NCBI GenBank assembly: GCA_015039365.1
Contig: WION01000006.1
Span: forward strand, 682,001 to 746,000
Reading direction: 5' to 3'
DNA from: Amanita rubescens
Taxonomy: Eukaryota; Basidiomycota; Agaricomycetes; Agaricales; Amanitaceae
DNA length: 64,000 nucleotides
Of this stretch, positions 10,282 to 22,697 are shown one piece after another. A program made the translations under genes and the position numbers. The notes beneath the pieces are model-generated. The model did no database searches. It worked only from the letters and a program-made list of their open reading frames with translations, and was not told where the DNA came from. Every line of letters begins with the position of its first letter. Position 1 is the stretch's first letter.

Positions 10282-13200
10282 TTATATCATTGGCACCACG
10301 TCTAATCCTGTCCGTAATGTATCCTTCGCGACGCTACTAGCCCATTTTACCAATTTTGTGAGCTCCTCATCCTGGCTGGAGAAGTCACGGAAAGTCTCCG
10401 TCATGAAGTAGACCAGACCCATTCCAAGAGCCTCGGCATGTGTGGCCTTGATAAATATTTCTTCCACTGCAGCTCGATTCCGGGTAGTAGGGAGATTTTT
10501 GACGTCTAGACCTATTGCTGGTGACGCCACTTGACTGCAGATGAAGATATTTATCATAAGCTCTCGCAGGAATTCCCTTCCTTGTAATTTTACGGTTGTG
10601 AAATCGACAGGCTATCAGAGCTCCGTTAGCAACCCGGATTGTAATTGTCAACAGATCCTTACTTTTAATATGGTCAGCGCTACGCTGTCTTTCGCAATCC
10701 ACCAGCCGAATGCCCTGGCCACATTTCTACGACGGATTTTTGAAATACTTTTGACGCCAAACCGGTCATCGTCCTTCTTTAATGTTCTTTATTACTTCAG
10801 CGCCCCCGACATTTGACTCCCCCAGATCACGCAGGAAGTCCCAGAGGCAATATTGTAGTGTGATCTTATACGCATGAGCCATTTGACAAAGATGCTGGCA
10901 CACCAGGGCATAGTAGGGATTATAGGTTTTTTCCTGAAACAGAGGGTCAGATAGCTGTTAATTGACCCAATATCTTGCGTACATTCCCACAACAATGCAA
11001 TAGTACTCTAACAATTTCTCGCTGTTGGACCTGGGAAAGATTCAATTGCGGCAACCGCTCGCAGGCGTCGATATAATCCTGGACACAGAGGCCATTCAGA
11101 AAAAGTACGTTGATGAATCAATTCCGCTTACATCACTACTCATAACTACAACAAAAATGCTTCGCCTGATGTCAGTATTCATTCCTTGCTTTTTCGCAAG
11201 CTTCAGGAGTTGCTCTCCTACATCGTCCTTGTTGGAATTATCGGCCGATTGCGTTCGCGCGCCAGCTTTGTTTATCGACCAAAGGATCGCCTGCCCAAGC
11301 AGCACCAACGAGCCACCATTTCCCTTTAGTTTCTGCATTCCGCAGATCATCCAAGGGAACTCGAAGGGCGTCGTGCACATGGACTAGTTTAAGGTTACAT
11401 AGGGCCCCACGAGCGAAATCGGAGTCGACCCACGATGACGTTTCTTGCCGAGGCTAGTAAGGAACTTCTTCATTCTCTCCACAGCATCACCACCCTGGTT
11501 TTGCGTCGCATTGCGTTTGAGTTTGTTATTCTTCAGATTCACCAACGTTTCTATCATGAAGCGTGTCCGAGAGCTAGATTGAAGTCATTAGATTGACAAA
11601 TCCAGGACGCATTTTATCTGTACCTCAGGCTTCCCTCTTTTCCCGAAACTTTGCTCTGAATGATAGCAATAATATCTTTCAAGGCTGTTGGATCATCCTG
11701 TCGTAATTGTTGACCAGAATCTATCATAAAATGAGAGACTTTCGATACGCTAAGGAATCATGTTACGCACTGCGGAGTAGCTTTAACAACAGCTCAACAT
11801 CAAACTCCGTCAGTTCGTCCCGCAAGAGGCTACGAATGACGTCGTAAACCAAAAGGGAGGCGATCAGTTGGAAATTGTAAAGCTCGGATAGTAGAACGAT
11901 AAGGTTTGAGCATTCCTTTCCTATGCTTTCATCCGGGGCGTCTATCTGAGTTCCGACTTTTGCATAGTAATGGTCGTAATCAGATATTAAACTCTGCACA
12001 AAGAAGGCAGCTGGTACAGCGTCAGTCGAATGACATTCAGGATACTACACTAACGTACCAAATTCCACGCCGATGAGCCTATGCAAACTACAGACAAACG
12101 CAGCATGCAAAACGACAAAGGAATCCAACAAGGAAGAATGGCTCGTAATCCCATTTATAATCAGTCTTGTCAGTGTTAATGTAACATCTACACGCATAAA
12201 CCATCAAACGACTTGTGGGACAAAGAACATGAACACGCACCGTGTCTTCGATAGGTGCGGTATATCACCTCTATGCCGTCTAAAATGCTCGCTAGATTTT
12301 GCTCGCTCATCCTAAAACAATCGGCCAATAAGACGGGGCATTTGGTCAATCCTGGGAGTGCTTGCCTGTTCAAAAGGCCTTTTAGTTGCTTCGTCAACCT
12401 AGTATCCACCTCTGATACCTGATTTTTTGACTGTTGAGCATTCCTCAAATGGGGTGGTACATATGTTGTCGTTGCTATACGCCGAGTTAACGACAAAGTT
12501 TGGCAAAATTCGAAAACAACGTACCTGTTGAGGTCCTTGCATCTGGTCCTGCACTCAATTCAGGAGTATGTTGATCCATTCCATTATTGACAGAATGCTC
12601 TATACCACCCCATTCATCCTCACTTGACTCCGAACCGTCCTCATCTTCACCCTCGTCCCCTTCCCCGCTTGAGACTTCCTCTTCCTCAACAGATACATCG
12701 GAAATGTTAGCGTCTTCAACCCATTCCCCTACATTCGACAAACTTGAACCAGCAGATGCTTCGCCGGCAAAGACAGAATCCGCGAAGTCCAGAAGGTCTA
12801 GACATGCGTGAACCACTAGCTGTAAAGACGGCGTCAAGGTACTCACCGCCTAAACCGTCGTCATCCTCCGACTCCCTAACTTTCTTACCTCGGCTCGAGT
12901 ATCCTAGCTTCGCCTCTAGATACGCGATGTACGTCTCTTCCTCTTCTTCAATTTGAGACTTAGCCTTTGAGATAGTAGCTAATCGCGTAGTCTTATGCGA
13001 ACCACCTGTGATGGACTTTTTCTTTTTATTCGTACTTGAAATTATACCAGCCGTCGGGGCCTTGTGTTCGTCGGTGGGCAATTCCTCCTGCCTAGCTCTC
13101 TTCCTGTCCGGCGACTCGGAATGCTCGTCAACGACCGGCCGTTTCTTTATACCATGAAACTCTGCGTTGTTTTTTTTGCGGTCAAGCCGTTGTTGTTTCC

Positions 13201-13357
13201 GTGCCTCCTTGCGAGATGTGTGAGGCCTATACGACCGACGCCCGCCCGGTTTGACATTTTCTGCACCAAATCGGTTTAGAAAATCGCAAACAACAGTCGA
13301 ATAATGCAGACCATCTCTTGCCTTGATTTCTTCGAGCAAGGAATCAGGGAGGCGCAT
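10282..13357 (-). CDS. SGD1: Nucleolar MIF4G/MA3 protein SGD1/NOM1
   Basis: Small-subunit ribosome biogenesis factor. The N-terminal exon (13357-12716) is MRLPDSLLEEIKARDGLHYS followed by a basic, nuclear-targeting region (RKEARKQQRLDRKKN). A long acidic stretch (12811-12590, rich in E, D and S) comes next. The start of the MIF4G part is marked by ATTTYVPPHLRN (about 12470-12435), the family's KYVPPHLR signature, followed by LTKQLKGLLNR. Helical MIF4G repeats include NLIVLLSELYNFQLIASLLVYD (about 11920). The C-terminal MA3 domain includes VYFMTETFRDFSSQDEE and ends near 10282. Multiple introns. Family size (about 800 residues) agrees. Cooperation with PWP1 in this window is only thematic. Confidence 0.85.
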
Positions 13358-13443
13358 TCAGATTCGTGAAGAAGCTAGAAGCTAGTAAATCATCGCGTTC
13401 GGCAAAACAAAGCAAAATCATAACTTACGGCTTTTCAAAAATA

Positions 13444-13540
13444 GGGCCTAACCGGGAATTGAACCCGGGACCCCGCGCATTCACGGCTACCGTGAGGGAT
13501 TGTACCCGAAGCGCGTATCATACTACTAGACCATTAGGCC
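13444..13540 (-). tRNA. tRNA-Pro(CGG) with intron
   Basis: Reading the minus strand, the gene starts GGCCTAATGGTCTAGTAGTA and ends with the T arm CCGGGTTCAATTCCCGG and TTAGGCC plus a C discriminator. The acceptor stem GGCCTAA/TTAGGCC is perfect. The anticodon stem is GCGC-rich, with loop TTCGGG interrupted after the base next to the anticodon by an intron of about 25 bases, then T and GCGCG. Removing the intron leaves about 72 bases with anticodon CGG. Confidence 0.9.
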
Positions 13541-13636
13541 GTAAGGTGAAAGACGGAGAGTAGCAATTGAGCCTTGACAGGCCCCGAACATAATTACATA
13601 CGAGATCAGAGATACAGATGCAATAGATATGAAAAG

Positions 13637-13707
13637 GCATTGATGGTGTAGCGGTAACATTGGGTCTTCCCATGGCCTAGCTCCGGGTTCGACTCCCGGT
13701 CAATGCA
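13637..13707 (+). tRNA. tRNA-Gly(CCC)
   Basis: The acceptor stem GCATTGA/TCAATGC is perfect with an A discriminator. The D arm is GTGTAGCGGTAACAT. The anticodon stem GGGTC/GGCCT pairs with wobbles and its loop is TTCCCAT (anticodon CCC). The T arm CCGGG TTCGACT CCCGG is perfect. It is 71 bases long with no intron, and lies 96 bases from tRNA-Pro on the other strand. Confidence 0.93.
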
Positions 13708-13924
13708 AAAATATTTTTTCTTCCTTCTATTTAGGCAGATGAGTCCAAGTAGTTATTACAAAAATCCTTAAGTTCTACATGGATATAGGCAAGAAATTAT
13801 CAATACAACTAGTAGCAAGAGAGTTGCCTTCAAGGAGACGGACACTTAGGGATCGTAATGGCCTTCATCGTCCGACTGTGTCAAAGATTTGATATCAGAG
13901 ATCGAGTTATAGACGCCCATCGAC

Positions 13925-16165
13925 TCACTCGTAGTTGAACAGCCCCCACCATCCCTGTAACGTGAGTGTCATGATGTCAATTATGTTGGTAGAAATTTGT
14001 CATGACGAACCTCGACACCTCCGAATTGCTGGTTCTGAAAATAACAAGTGAGTATGCCGAATGCAACGTAATTGGTCGGAAGCTCACCTTCCATACTTCG
14101 TCAAAGAGCTGAATTACCGTAAGCTAAATTTAAAGAGGCTCGACACGGTGCGACTTACTTCAAAGAAAAAGTACTGAACTCCTGCTTGGTTTGCTTGACA
14201 AATAAATGTGTCAAGGAATTTCTGCCGATATGCTTAATACTCCGAATCATACCATAGAACATATACATACTTGAAGGTTTTCCACTGAAGCTTCTGATGG
14301 ACCGTCGGTCGCAGTCGCTGGGTCGGAGGATTTCTACAAGAATCCAGGCTCAGTGATGCGCCTCATAAACGAGGAATCAAAATTTACCGTTGGCCAACCT
14401 AGTCAACGGACCTGAGCAAAGGACATGCCAAGTCCAAACTACGACTCACCGGTCTCTGCAATGGACATCTGCGGCTTGTTAGGAACCTGATTGGCCTGAT
14501 CCACGTTTGTATTTTGAAAGAATGTCAGGGTCCACTGCGCCGCGTCGTCTATTGCCACGCCCCCGAACCATGGATGCACGTTAGCCATCTGTTATCCCAG
14601 TTACTGACATCCTCGAATATAATATTGAAATGCAGTACATACGCCGTAATCTACCGCGGCCAAAACTTTGTCGTTAAAGTAGGCTCCAGCATCAGCGTTG
14701 CCGATGGGAATGTTCAAATTCATGTCTTGTATCATAGTGCGTGTGTCGTCGATGTTGGGTACAAGTAGCGCTGCACCTTGATCGCCGGCGGGACCATTTG
14801 CAGAACCGCCGCCGTTCTGGAGGACGTAACTAAGAAACGAAATTAGCTACTGATCACGCGTTGTCAGCAAGGGCCTACTTGAGGATATATTCATTGCCGA
14901 CGGTTATTCCAGAAACATGATCAGCGCCGTAATTCTGGATAACATTCTGGATATCTGCCTTTTGCCGGTCGTAAGCAGCGTCGTTGTCATCTGGAACGTT
15001 GTAATTGCCCAAGTAGACCTGCATATCAACTTTTGTTCGCCGGATGGCTTCAAGCTGGTGATAGACATGAGGTTGACCAGGGTACAACACTTTGAGTTGA
15101 TACGTACAACCAATGCTGACTGGTTACAATCTGCACCATAGAGTCGAACACGCTGAAAAGCGTCAATCGAAAGGAAAGTCTTTACGCACTTAACGCTCAC
15201 CTTTGTCAATTGTGACATTATCTGCCGAGAGGTTCAGCTTAAAAACACGCTGTAGAATGACAAGGTAACGTTTACCTGGATGTCCTTAATTACCGCCTCT
15301 ATACAAAGTCTTGAGTAAAAGCTTGTCGGAAATCAAGGTCACTTACCTAAACTGTTGCCACAATTAGGAAGCTGGGAGCCATCGGGAGTATATGCCATTC
15401 CGTAGAATGACTGATGAAGGTTCGGGTCTTTAGGAAAGACGCTAGGGTCTGAGTTGGACGTCTTGGGTGGTTTACCGCCCCCGTTGCTCGAAGAGCCGCT
15501 TGGACCGCTCGCAGCGGTATCGTTCTGAGTCTTTTTCTTCGACAGAGGCACGCCGATAGCAACTCCGATAATTGCTCCAATGATCAAAACGGCGATGAAC
15601 GTGCTGAATACCTTTATTTCGCCATTATGCGACCAAAAGCATACAGACAGGCTAAAAACTTACCACGCATCTCTTTCGCTTGGAAGCGATACTGGGCTTA
15701 TCGTAGGCGTCGTATGGACTCATTGCTCGATCGGAATTGGAGTCAGAAAAGTTAGTGTCGTTCAAAGGGGTTGCAGAACTAGTAGAACCCTACGCAGAGG
15801 ATGTGAGCAATGGTATATCCAAGCAAGGGAAGATAGAGTCCACGGAAAAATGATGAGATTTGTGGAAAAAATTAGGGACAAGCGGGTATGAGAGAAGAAA
15901 AGCTGGGATATCTGGAAACGGTACAGACTGCTCTGTGGCAAGGTTTAAAAGAGGCGCCCGTCCTGGACACAGACATGTCGCCCCAAGGCTTAGATATATG
16001 TCTTTGTCACCGAGTGCGACAACGAGACATGAATCACATTGCGACACTCACCATGCCTGTAGTCGCATGGACATCTCGAAAGTTCCAGTGATGGTGTGTA
16101 TGCCCATTCGCACTGGTCCCACCAATGCCTGTCGTAAAGTCGTCCGAATGGCGAAAGCTGTCCAT
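13925..16165 (-). CDS. GH17 beta-1,3-glucanase, type II membrane protein (BtgC/Eng2-like)
   Basis: Cell-wall glucan hydrolase or transferase. The first exon (from 16165) reads [20 protein letters not shown]; a second carries [18 protein letters not shown]; then a membrane helix [15 protein letters not shown] (about 15585-15540) precedes a serine/glycine linker and the catalytic domain, which starts near [18 protein letters not shown]. The acid/base glutamate is in [10 protein letters not shown] (about 14890), and the nucleophile glutamate is in AETGWPT, split by an intron near 14395-14450. The protein ends NQQFGGVE, intron, GWWGLFNYE and stop at 13925. The order of short cytoplasmic N-terminus, membrane anchor and outward GH17 domain matches fungal BtgC/Eng2. 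About ten introns. It is transcribed away from the tRNAs. Confidence 0.85.
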
Positions 16166-16588
16166 GGCAGTAGTCGCTAGGTGCGTATGCGACCAAGAAC
16201 CCTACGAAAAAAGTGATACGGTCTAGCTTTACCCGTTCCATACTTTGATTTTGTCTTTAGACAACAGTCGATGTGCGGTGCGGTTGTGACATCATACCCG
16301 GTTATTCGCGATCTGCAGGCACAGAATTGGAAATTGTGACTGGCTTACTAATCCACTTTAAGTAATTGTCCCAAGGCAAAACCGAGTAGCAAGCAAGTAT
16401 ATCATACGAAAAAAAAAAGTCCATGGGATACATATGCCAATGTCAGATATTACAGATACATTCCCGGGGGAGGATTAACGAGGGTATCGTAGAGCAGCGT
16501 TGAAATGCGAGACATGTAAATCTAGAAAACAAGTCCAAAGACAGTGAAAACCTTAGCGGTTTCACCCTCGTCTCACAGCCCGATGAAC
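16166..16588. promoter_or_regulatory. Intergenic region: GH17 promoter side and RhoGAP 3' side
   Basis: No ORF of interest. It should hold the GH17 promoter and the end of the RhoGAP transcript. An A10-type run lies near 16409-16419. No clear regulatory motif could be assigned. Confidence 0.4.
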
Positions 16589-18268
16589 CTACGGGTTCTT
16601 GATTCCTGCCCGATCTGGATACGGATTCCGGGATGTCGATGCGCGCTTTTGTTTCCGAAGTACCCTCGTCTTGTCAGCGTGGCCATGCCCGTTGCTCTCA
16701 CTACCTAGCGCCGGCATACTGAATCCCCGGGTTCGGGATGGAGGTAGTGTTCGACTTCGATTGACTCCGACATTTGACGAGGTTTTTTCAAACCGGGGAC
16801 TTTCAGATACAGGGGACAAATTGCCTTCGCAAGTTTCTAGACGGAACGCTGCATCAACATATGCGGTCTCTATAAAGCAAGAAGTTTTTGGGGATGAACA
16901 GATGGACAGCGGCACTTACCGCTCCTGTGTTCAAGAGTCGTCTTTCTCCGCGTCATCACAGGGCTTGCGGCTCCCTTGTCGACATGAGACCAATTATTGT
17001 CGTCTACGCCATCTTTCGGCACCAAGACAAAACCATGGCCTGGCTGTGGAGTTGAAGAACGACTGCTCTTCTCGCTTCGTGTCGGAGGAGAAATATCTAG
17101 CATGAACCAGTCCTGGTGAATAAGGAGGAATTCAAGCACTTTCTGGCTCAGTGCGTGTTCATGCGGGGATAAGTCATGGTTGGGGTGCGATATGATACCG
17201 GGTTGGAACATTACAGCAAGGTCTGTCAAATCCGGTTAGTGGGTGCCCTATTGTAAAGACAAACAATCAACCGACTTGTAGCGGTCATAAGATTCTTTTC
17301 CGATTTGCGGGCAAAGACGGATAGCAGATCCAATACATAAAGCAGGAGGTATTGATTGGGTTGCGCCATCCGTCGTATTAGTGACTTGTAAGTCTTTATG
17401 ACTTCGTCCTGATTATAATACTCTTTCGCTGTGTTGGACGATTAGGTCAAGTCTAAACATGGAACTCAAATGAGTGTCACCTAGCGGATCCCGAAACTGG
17501 ACGGGGATGGTTAATAAAGTGAAGAGAGAAGACTCGGGGACGTACGTTGTGGTACATGCTGCAGGGTATTACGGGCTCCTTGAGAACAGTCAACAAATCT
17601 ATCGCAGGTACAGAAAAGCACTGACAGGCATCTGCGTGAGGTATCTGCGGAACACGCTAGCCGCATCATGCGTAGTATAGTTCTCCTGTTTCCAATCTAA
17701 GTCCTTGCCGTACTGCGACACGCCATTAGCAGTTTGTGGTTAAAAAAGAGATAACAAACTCTGGGAGGAGTTTCGAAGGCCGCCTGCAGTTCTCGCATAC
17801 GTTTATTTGAGCCGTTGATTCGAAATGTGCCTTCCACTTCCGTTGCTTCACATGGATGAGCTATTGTGTGTGAGAGTAATGTGCACTCATATCTCACCGT
17901 TTTCCTTCAAATATAAACCACTTGAAGGGGAGATTCAGCTGCGGACGAAGGAAGCGGGTGGCTGACGCTTACCACTTGGCAACGACTACAGGAATGTAGC
18001 CCCAGACGTAGAGACGGCCATTCGAGTCTGAGGTTGATATTTGGACGCTAGCATAGCGGAGACTTTCCTGAAGAGGTTTGCCGAAGACGGGGTGTTCTGG
18101 CCGGGGGTCGTGAAAGAGGGGGAGAGTGGAGCGGAAATGCTTACCGTCTCTGTGATCAGCGTCCTTCTTGGAACGCTGGTTTGAAGTAAACTGTGACCAC
18201 CAAGCTTTGAGAGTTGCTTTGGATGGCGGATGCGGGTCGAAATGGCGTATGTCGGTGACGGCGGGCAT
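16589..18268 (-). CDS. Rho GTPase-activating protein (Sac7/Bag7-like)
   Basis: RhoGAP that switches off Rho1-type GTPases controlling cell wall and actin. The N-terminal exon (18268) reads MPAVTDIRHFDPHPPSKATL. The GAP domain opens with PVFGKPLQESLRYASVQIS and WGYIPVVVAKC. The arginine finger lies in EGTFRINGSNKRMREL (about 17840-17795). Further blocks are the helix matching FRRYLTQMPEPVIP (about 17650) and NLMTATNLAVMFQPGIISHP (about 17240-17190, with an intron). The C-terminal tail is serine/arginine-rich and ends DRAGIKNP at 16589 after an intron (AGCG|GTAAGT near 16917). The domain order and the leading block resemble yeast Sac7 and Bag7. About six introns. Confidence 0.85.
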
Positions 18269-18450
18269 TGTAGCTGAGAGGTGACTCCGCCAGGCGGATC
18301 TTGGCTACGATCGCCGTCGTTGCGCTTGTTTGGCCACTCTTATATTATATCTAATGTAATGTAATAATCTTATTTCTCCCAATTCAAGTATCACTTTGTT
18401 CTCGCTCTTTTGTACTCCTCCCTTATTGGGCGTCGCAGAACACGCTAGAT

Positions 18451-20030
18451 CCATAACCTCTCTATCGCCACTACAATCTATCATCGTAGGTGGAGGTACA
18501 CCAGGCTGTGCTCTAGCCGCGCGTCTAACCGAGGGTCCAAGGCGCTTCACCAAATTTATAACTTCAAAACCGAAACTCCAGGTCATGCCAAGAATAAACG
18601 AGAATATTGTCCAAGAGGTATTGTTAGGTAGACAATACCTCGCCTAATCACGCACCTGTGGTCAGCTAAGCTTCTTCTCGACCATCACCATACTCTGCAC
18701 AACGTGTAACACTAGTAATGTGATGTAATAGGCTACCGCATCAATGCATAGATGCACGTTTCCGTTTCGGACTTTGCCTAAGGGAGTAATCGAGTGATGG
18801 TCATCGTAGAGCTCAATACATATGTATGGCGATCCTGAAGATTTTAACCAGTCAACGATCATCAGGAACAAGTCCTCGGCAGTCCTGGGCATGGGCAGGG
18901 GGCAACCTTAACTGTTTTTTCTTGACCCCTGAAACACATCGAGCTAGATATTTCCGCAAGTTTGAGTGTTTTCAGGTGTTTTCAGCCGCACTCCGATTAC
19001 CCGATGGCAGATCCTGCTTTGCACAGGAAAGATAGGCCTGTCAAGATCGGACTTTTCAACACGATGCCAAGGCATTCATCAAGGGATGCGTCAATGTAGA
19101 CATCCCTTGTTTGATAGTACCGCAAGCGGAAGACGGGCCTCTGGTGTCGAATTTGCAAACTCTGCAGATGGACTACGGTATCGCGCATCGGCAAGAAAAG
19201 ATGACATTATCTCGTAAGTTAGATGGCCATATCTCTTGTCATCGCTGACAGCAATATAGGATGTTACATTCGCCGCATATGTATATGTTTATTACAGCAG
19301 ACTCAGAGTGTTTCTACATCGGTGAGACATCTACAGCCATATTCGAGGCCATCCAGGCCATATTTGCTACCTCCGTTACTTGGCTGTATTCGGGGGACCC
19401 ATAGCGCCTCTTGAGAAGAGTTTCTGCGCCGAATTAATCTTCATAACAGTTCGGCGAGACAGTTGCCTTTGTAAAGTCGGACCACCAAGAGATATGTCCA
19501 CCTCGACAATGCCTTCCGGATTCTACTTCTGGTTCGAGGGCGCTTGATTCGGAGTTATTGTCACACCTATTGCAGTGGTGGGCGATTCCACAAACGCCAT
19601 CACATCGGCTCATTGGTCACATTATGACTGTTGGGACGTTGAACACAGGGCTTATACTGCTACCTTTTGAGGTTGAGGTTATGATTATCAACCACTATTC
19701 AAGACGGTGTAAAGCTATTAGCAAGGGCTACTTTCACAGGACCGACCTCTCTTCTTGACCGTTCGTACACCCGAGATGACCTTGACCATCAAGTCCATCT
19801 CAGATCCGATGAAGAGTTGCTACTGTTTACCACCTGACAACTACGTTCCGCATGGCCCTGCCGCGTTGTTGATGCAAGTTTGAAAGTTTATGGCGGGTCT
19901 GCGCGTTTGCCGAGTATACTAGTAGTTACGGGCCACACGGTCAGTGGTTCGAAAGTGGTTGTGAACGATTCTCAATGTCATTGGAGCAATAGCAGAGAAA
20001 TTTGCGGGTGATCTCAAGGGTAGATTCTAG
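18451..20030 (+). pseudogene. Decayed GMC oxidoreductase
   Basis: Scattered pieces of a GMC flavoprotein in the correct order but in different frames with stops. These are the FAD-binding start SIIVGGGTPGCALAARLTE (about 18477-18530), RARYFRKFE (about 18945), HPDYPMADPALHRKDRPVKI (about 18995-19050), GVEFANSADGLRYRASARKD (about 19145-19205), SDEELLLF (about 19805), VVDASLKVYG (about 19870) and the terminal AEKFAGDLKGRF before a TAG at 20028-20030. No continuous reading frame links them and the middle is shortened. The pieces resemble the intact GMC gene at 22698-25289 (compare ARYFRKFE with [10 protein letters not shown]), which is on the opposite strand. The gene is dead by frame and length. 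Confidence 0.8.
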
Positions 20031-20155
20031 ATTCTAGTGTAGCCAATCAGCGAGTTGATGCAGTTCACGTGATGAAACGCGTTGTAGTTCGCGACTCCGA
20101 AAATGGCAATCAGGACAAGTTCAAGTTGAACTCGCGGTTAGAAAGGACCTTCATC

Positions 20156-22354
20156 ATGTTCAAGTCCATCTTACCCGTAAAAAGGATTCCCTCCTCTGAC
20201 TTCACCATGATCACTCCTCTAACTGACTCACAAACGATGCCTAACGGCAAAGAAAACCATCCAGGCTCAGCTGTGATGACTTCAACTGCATTACCTGCTC
20301 AAAGTAAGGGCGTTAAGCAAACCCTTGCAGCCCCAAAAGGCATCCCTCAACCTCAACCTAATGAAAAGAAGAAACGGTTTGAAGGAAAAAAGACAAGAGA
20401 GCAGTCAATTGAGCCAGTGGGCACCAACCAGGCATTCGATAAATTACTGGTAAGATCAACTAGATCTCCGTCCAAATATCTCCGCGAATTCATCAAAATA
20501 GGACGACCTTCAAATACCCCCAACTTTAAGACCTAAGTTGGCTGGTATGGACTCCAACGTCAAAGCAGCCATGATCAAATCCTCTCAAACACTTGCCAGT
20601 AATCCAAAGTTATCGCACATGCCTCCATCCACCCCTAGATCGCTGGCTATCCGCAAAGCGCGAAGCACAGAGTCCCTGGATTCAGCGCATTTTTCTGGCA
20701 GTGCATATGGCTTCCCCGATCAGTCGTCTCACGCCGGAGGGCCCTCGGCGGTAACAGAGGCAGCTATATCGGATTCACCGCGTGTCTCAGCTCACCATCC
20801 GTCATCCGTCGCACGGCCATGTAACCCGAGAAAATCAAGCACCCATGGCCGTGGGATGTCGATTGATTCCCCAAGGCTATTCTCGCGCAGCCAGGTACAG
20901 CTTCCGCTGTCAACGTCACAGGTAGACTTGCCAACGTTGCACCAATACAAACATGGCAAGGACAAGAATACGACTTCAGGGAAAAACATCTCGCCAACCA
21001 AGTTTGTCAGCATCTTGACAGGTTCCTCGAGTCTCGAGCTGGACATCGAACTGATTAAAAAATTGAGACTCTTGCTCCGAAACGAGTCTGCAACGTAAGT
21101 TAATGGAGTGCTATCTTTAGAGGCCGTTTGATTAAAGCCTTCGTTAGGTGGTCTCATGATTTTTTCAGACAAGGTGGCTACTCAGCCTTGTTAACGAGGC
21201 TCAATGAGATACTAGAAGTCGAATGGAGGGAAGAACAACATGACGACCAAATGCTGCATGAACTTCTTCGGTGTATCAAGGCCCTGTCAACGTCGTCCAT
21301 TGGTTGCTTCGCTCTGCGCAGCTCGTGTCCAACTCCATTTGTTCAACTAGTTTCTCTGCTATACTCGGACAAGAAGCCGGGAGACGTGGCTACGCGCCAG
21401 TTAATCGTCGAGCTACTTCTTATTCTTTTCGATCTCTACCCGTCTACCGCTCTGCCTTCAGGATCCGGCAATGGTCCATATCTGAGTCGCGTTCAACGAC
21501 ACGAAGCATCGGAAGAGGACATGACCTCGGTCACACTTCCTGCCCCTCATAGGAACTTCTACTCTCTCATCCGAGCTCTTCTTCTTACTCCGGCTCCTCC
21601 GCCTTCCGAATGCCCAGCTACCCCTATCTCCCCTCATGCATTCATTGAAAGTTTGCACCGCCCAAGGATTTACAAAACATATCTCCAGGAATTCTCAGAT
21701 GTATGCAGGGACTACTTCTGGGTATTTTGTCACCCAAACAACACTATATGGGCATTGTCAGAAACCGATCAAGGGAGAGTGGAGAAACCTCGAGCTCCCG
21801 GTGGTATGACTGGTGGTGTTGAGTTCGAAGCGATGAGTTATTTCGTAAGCCTATTCCACAATCATGCCAGTGTAGAACTCAAGTTGTACGTCAGACAATG
21901 CATTTGCGATTGCTCAATGCTATCTCTAAATGTGTGGATGATCTGAACATGCCAAAAGAGCATGATCTTTCTGCATACCGTTTCCATTATGACCTTTTCC
22001 TCTCAGGCTTTGAACGTATTATCCTCGTATGTGCATTGCACCGCTGCCTCGCGGAGTTCTCTAATGATGTCATGCTAGATTTCTCGCAAAGCTTCAACGA
22101 CGTACTACCCAACGCTGCATCTTGAGCTCTCTCGTTATATTGACCACGCCATACGTGCTGGGTATGAACTTCCGTACACAGTATCAAGACTCCTTGGCCT
22201 GCCTCCTCCAGCATTGGCCAAAAACCCACCCAGAGAACCTTCCACATCCGCTCCTGTTGGCATTTCCCCAAGCAGGCGTGGGACGCCAACGCACTCGAGA
22301 GCTGCTCCTATCCTCCCACCTCCGAGGAAGGTGGAGTCCATCAAACTTGGCTGA
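20156..22354 (+). CDS. GBD/FH3 armadillo-type protein (formin N-terminal-like, no FH2)
   Basis: Begins MFKSILPVKRIPSSDFTMI; an upstream in-frame ATG at 20069 is possible. The first 300 residues are disordered and serine-rich, containing SPTKFVSILTG just before the folded part. The armadillo-like region spans about 21010-22130 with segments such as LLRCIKALSTSSIG and RQLIVELLLILFDLYPS, characteristic of the GTPase-binding/FH3 module of diaphanous-type formins, so binding a Rho GTPase is likely. No FH1 proline tract or FH2 actin domain follows. The end is a proline-rich tail stopping at 22354. Splice joins near 20450, 21095 and 22030 are good. Around 21896-21900 the frame appears to skip, so the junction there is unsure. 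Converges on the GMC gene. Confidence 0.7.
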
Positions 22355-22697
22355 GGAACTGTCTTAAACGCCATCAAATGCACTGTGGCTATGATAAACG
22401 TCATTTCCTCCCTCTTCATATCTAGTTTGAATTATGGTTTCAGCTGACTCTCTAAAAAGCACAGATAAATGACAAAGTACGAGGCCAATCTGGTATAGGC
22501 TACGTTGTAGAATTATAAATTATGGACATGAACGTGTTATGTTGTGTTTTACTTGTCCTCTCATCCTGACATCTGTACAACTGCCGTGATCACAGTTTCA
22601 AGTAAACAATCACCTGGTGCTTCTTTGATATGCAATGACGATAGATAGATCGGTTTCAATAATATTGATATCGAAGCATCATTGTTTCTTGACGCTA

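Noticed and set aside
16599..17105. Plus-strand ORF of 168 aa over the RhoGAP tail
   Set aside because: The minus strand has the supported splice structure (intron from GTAAGT to ATAG near 16917-16870) and continues the RhoGAP protein.
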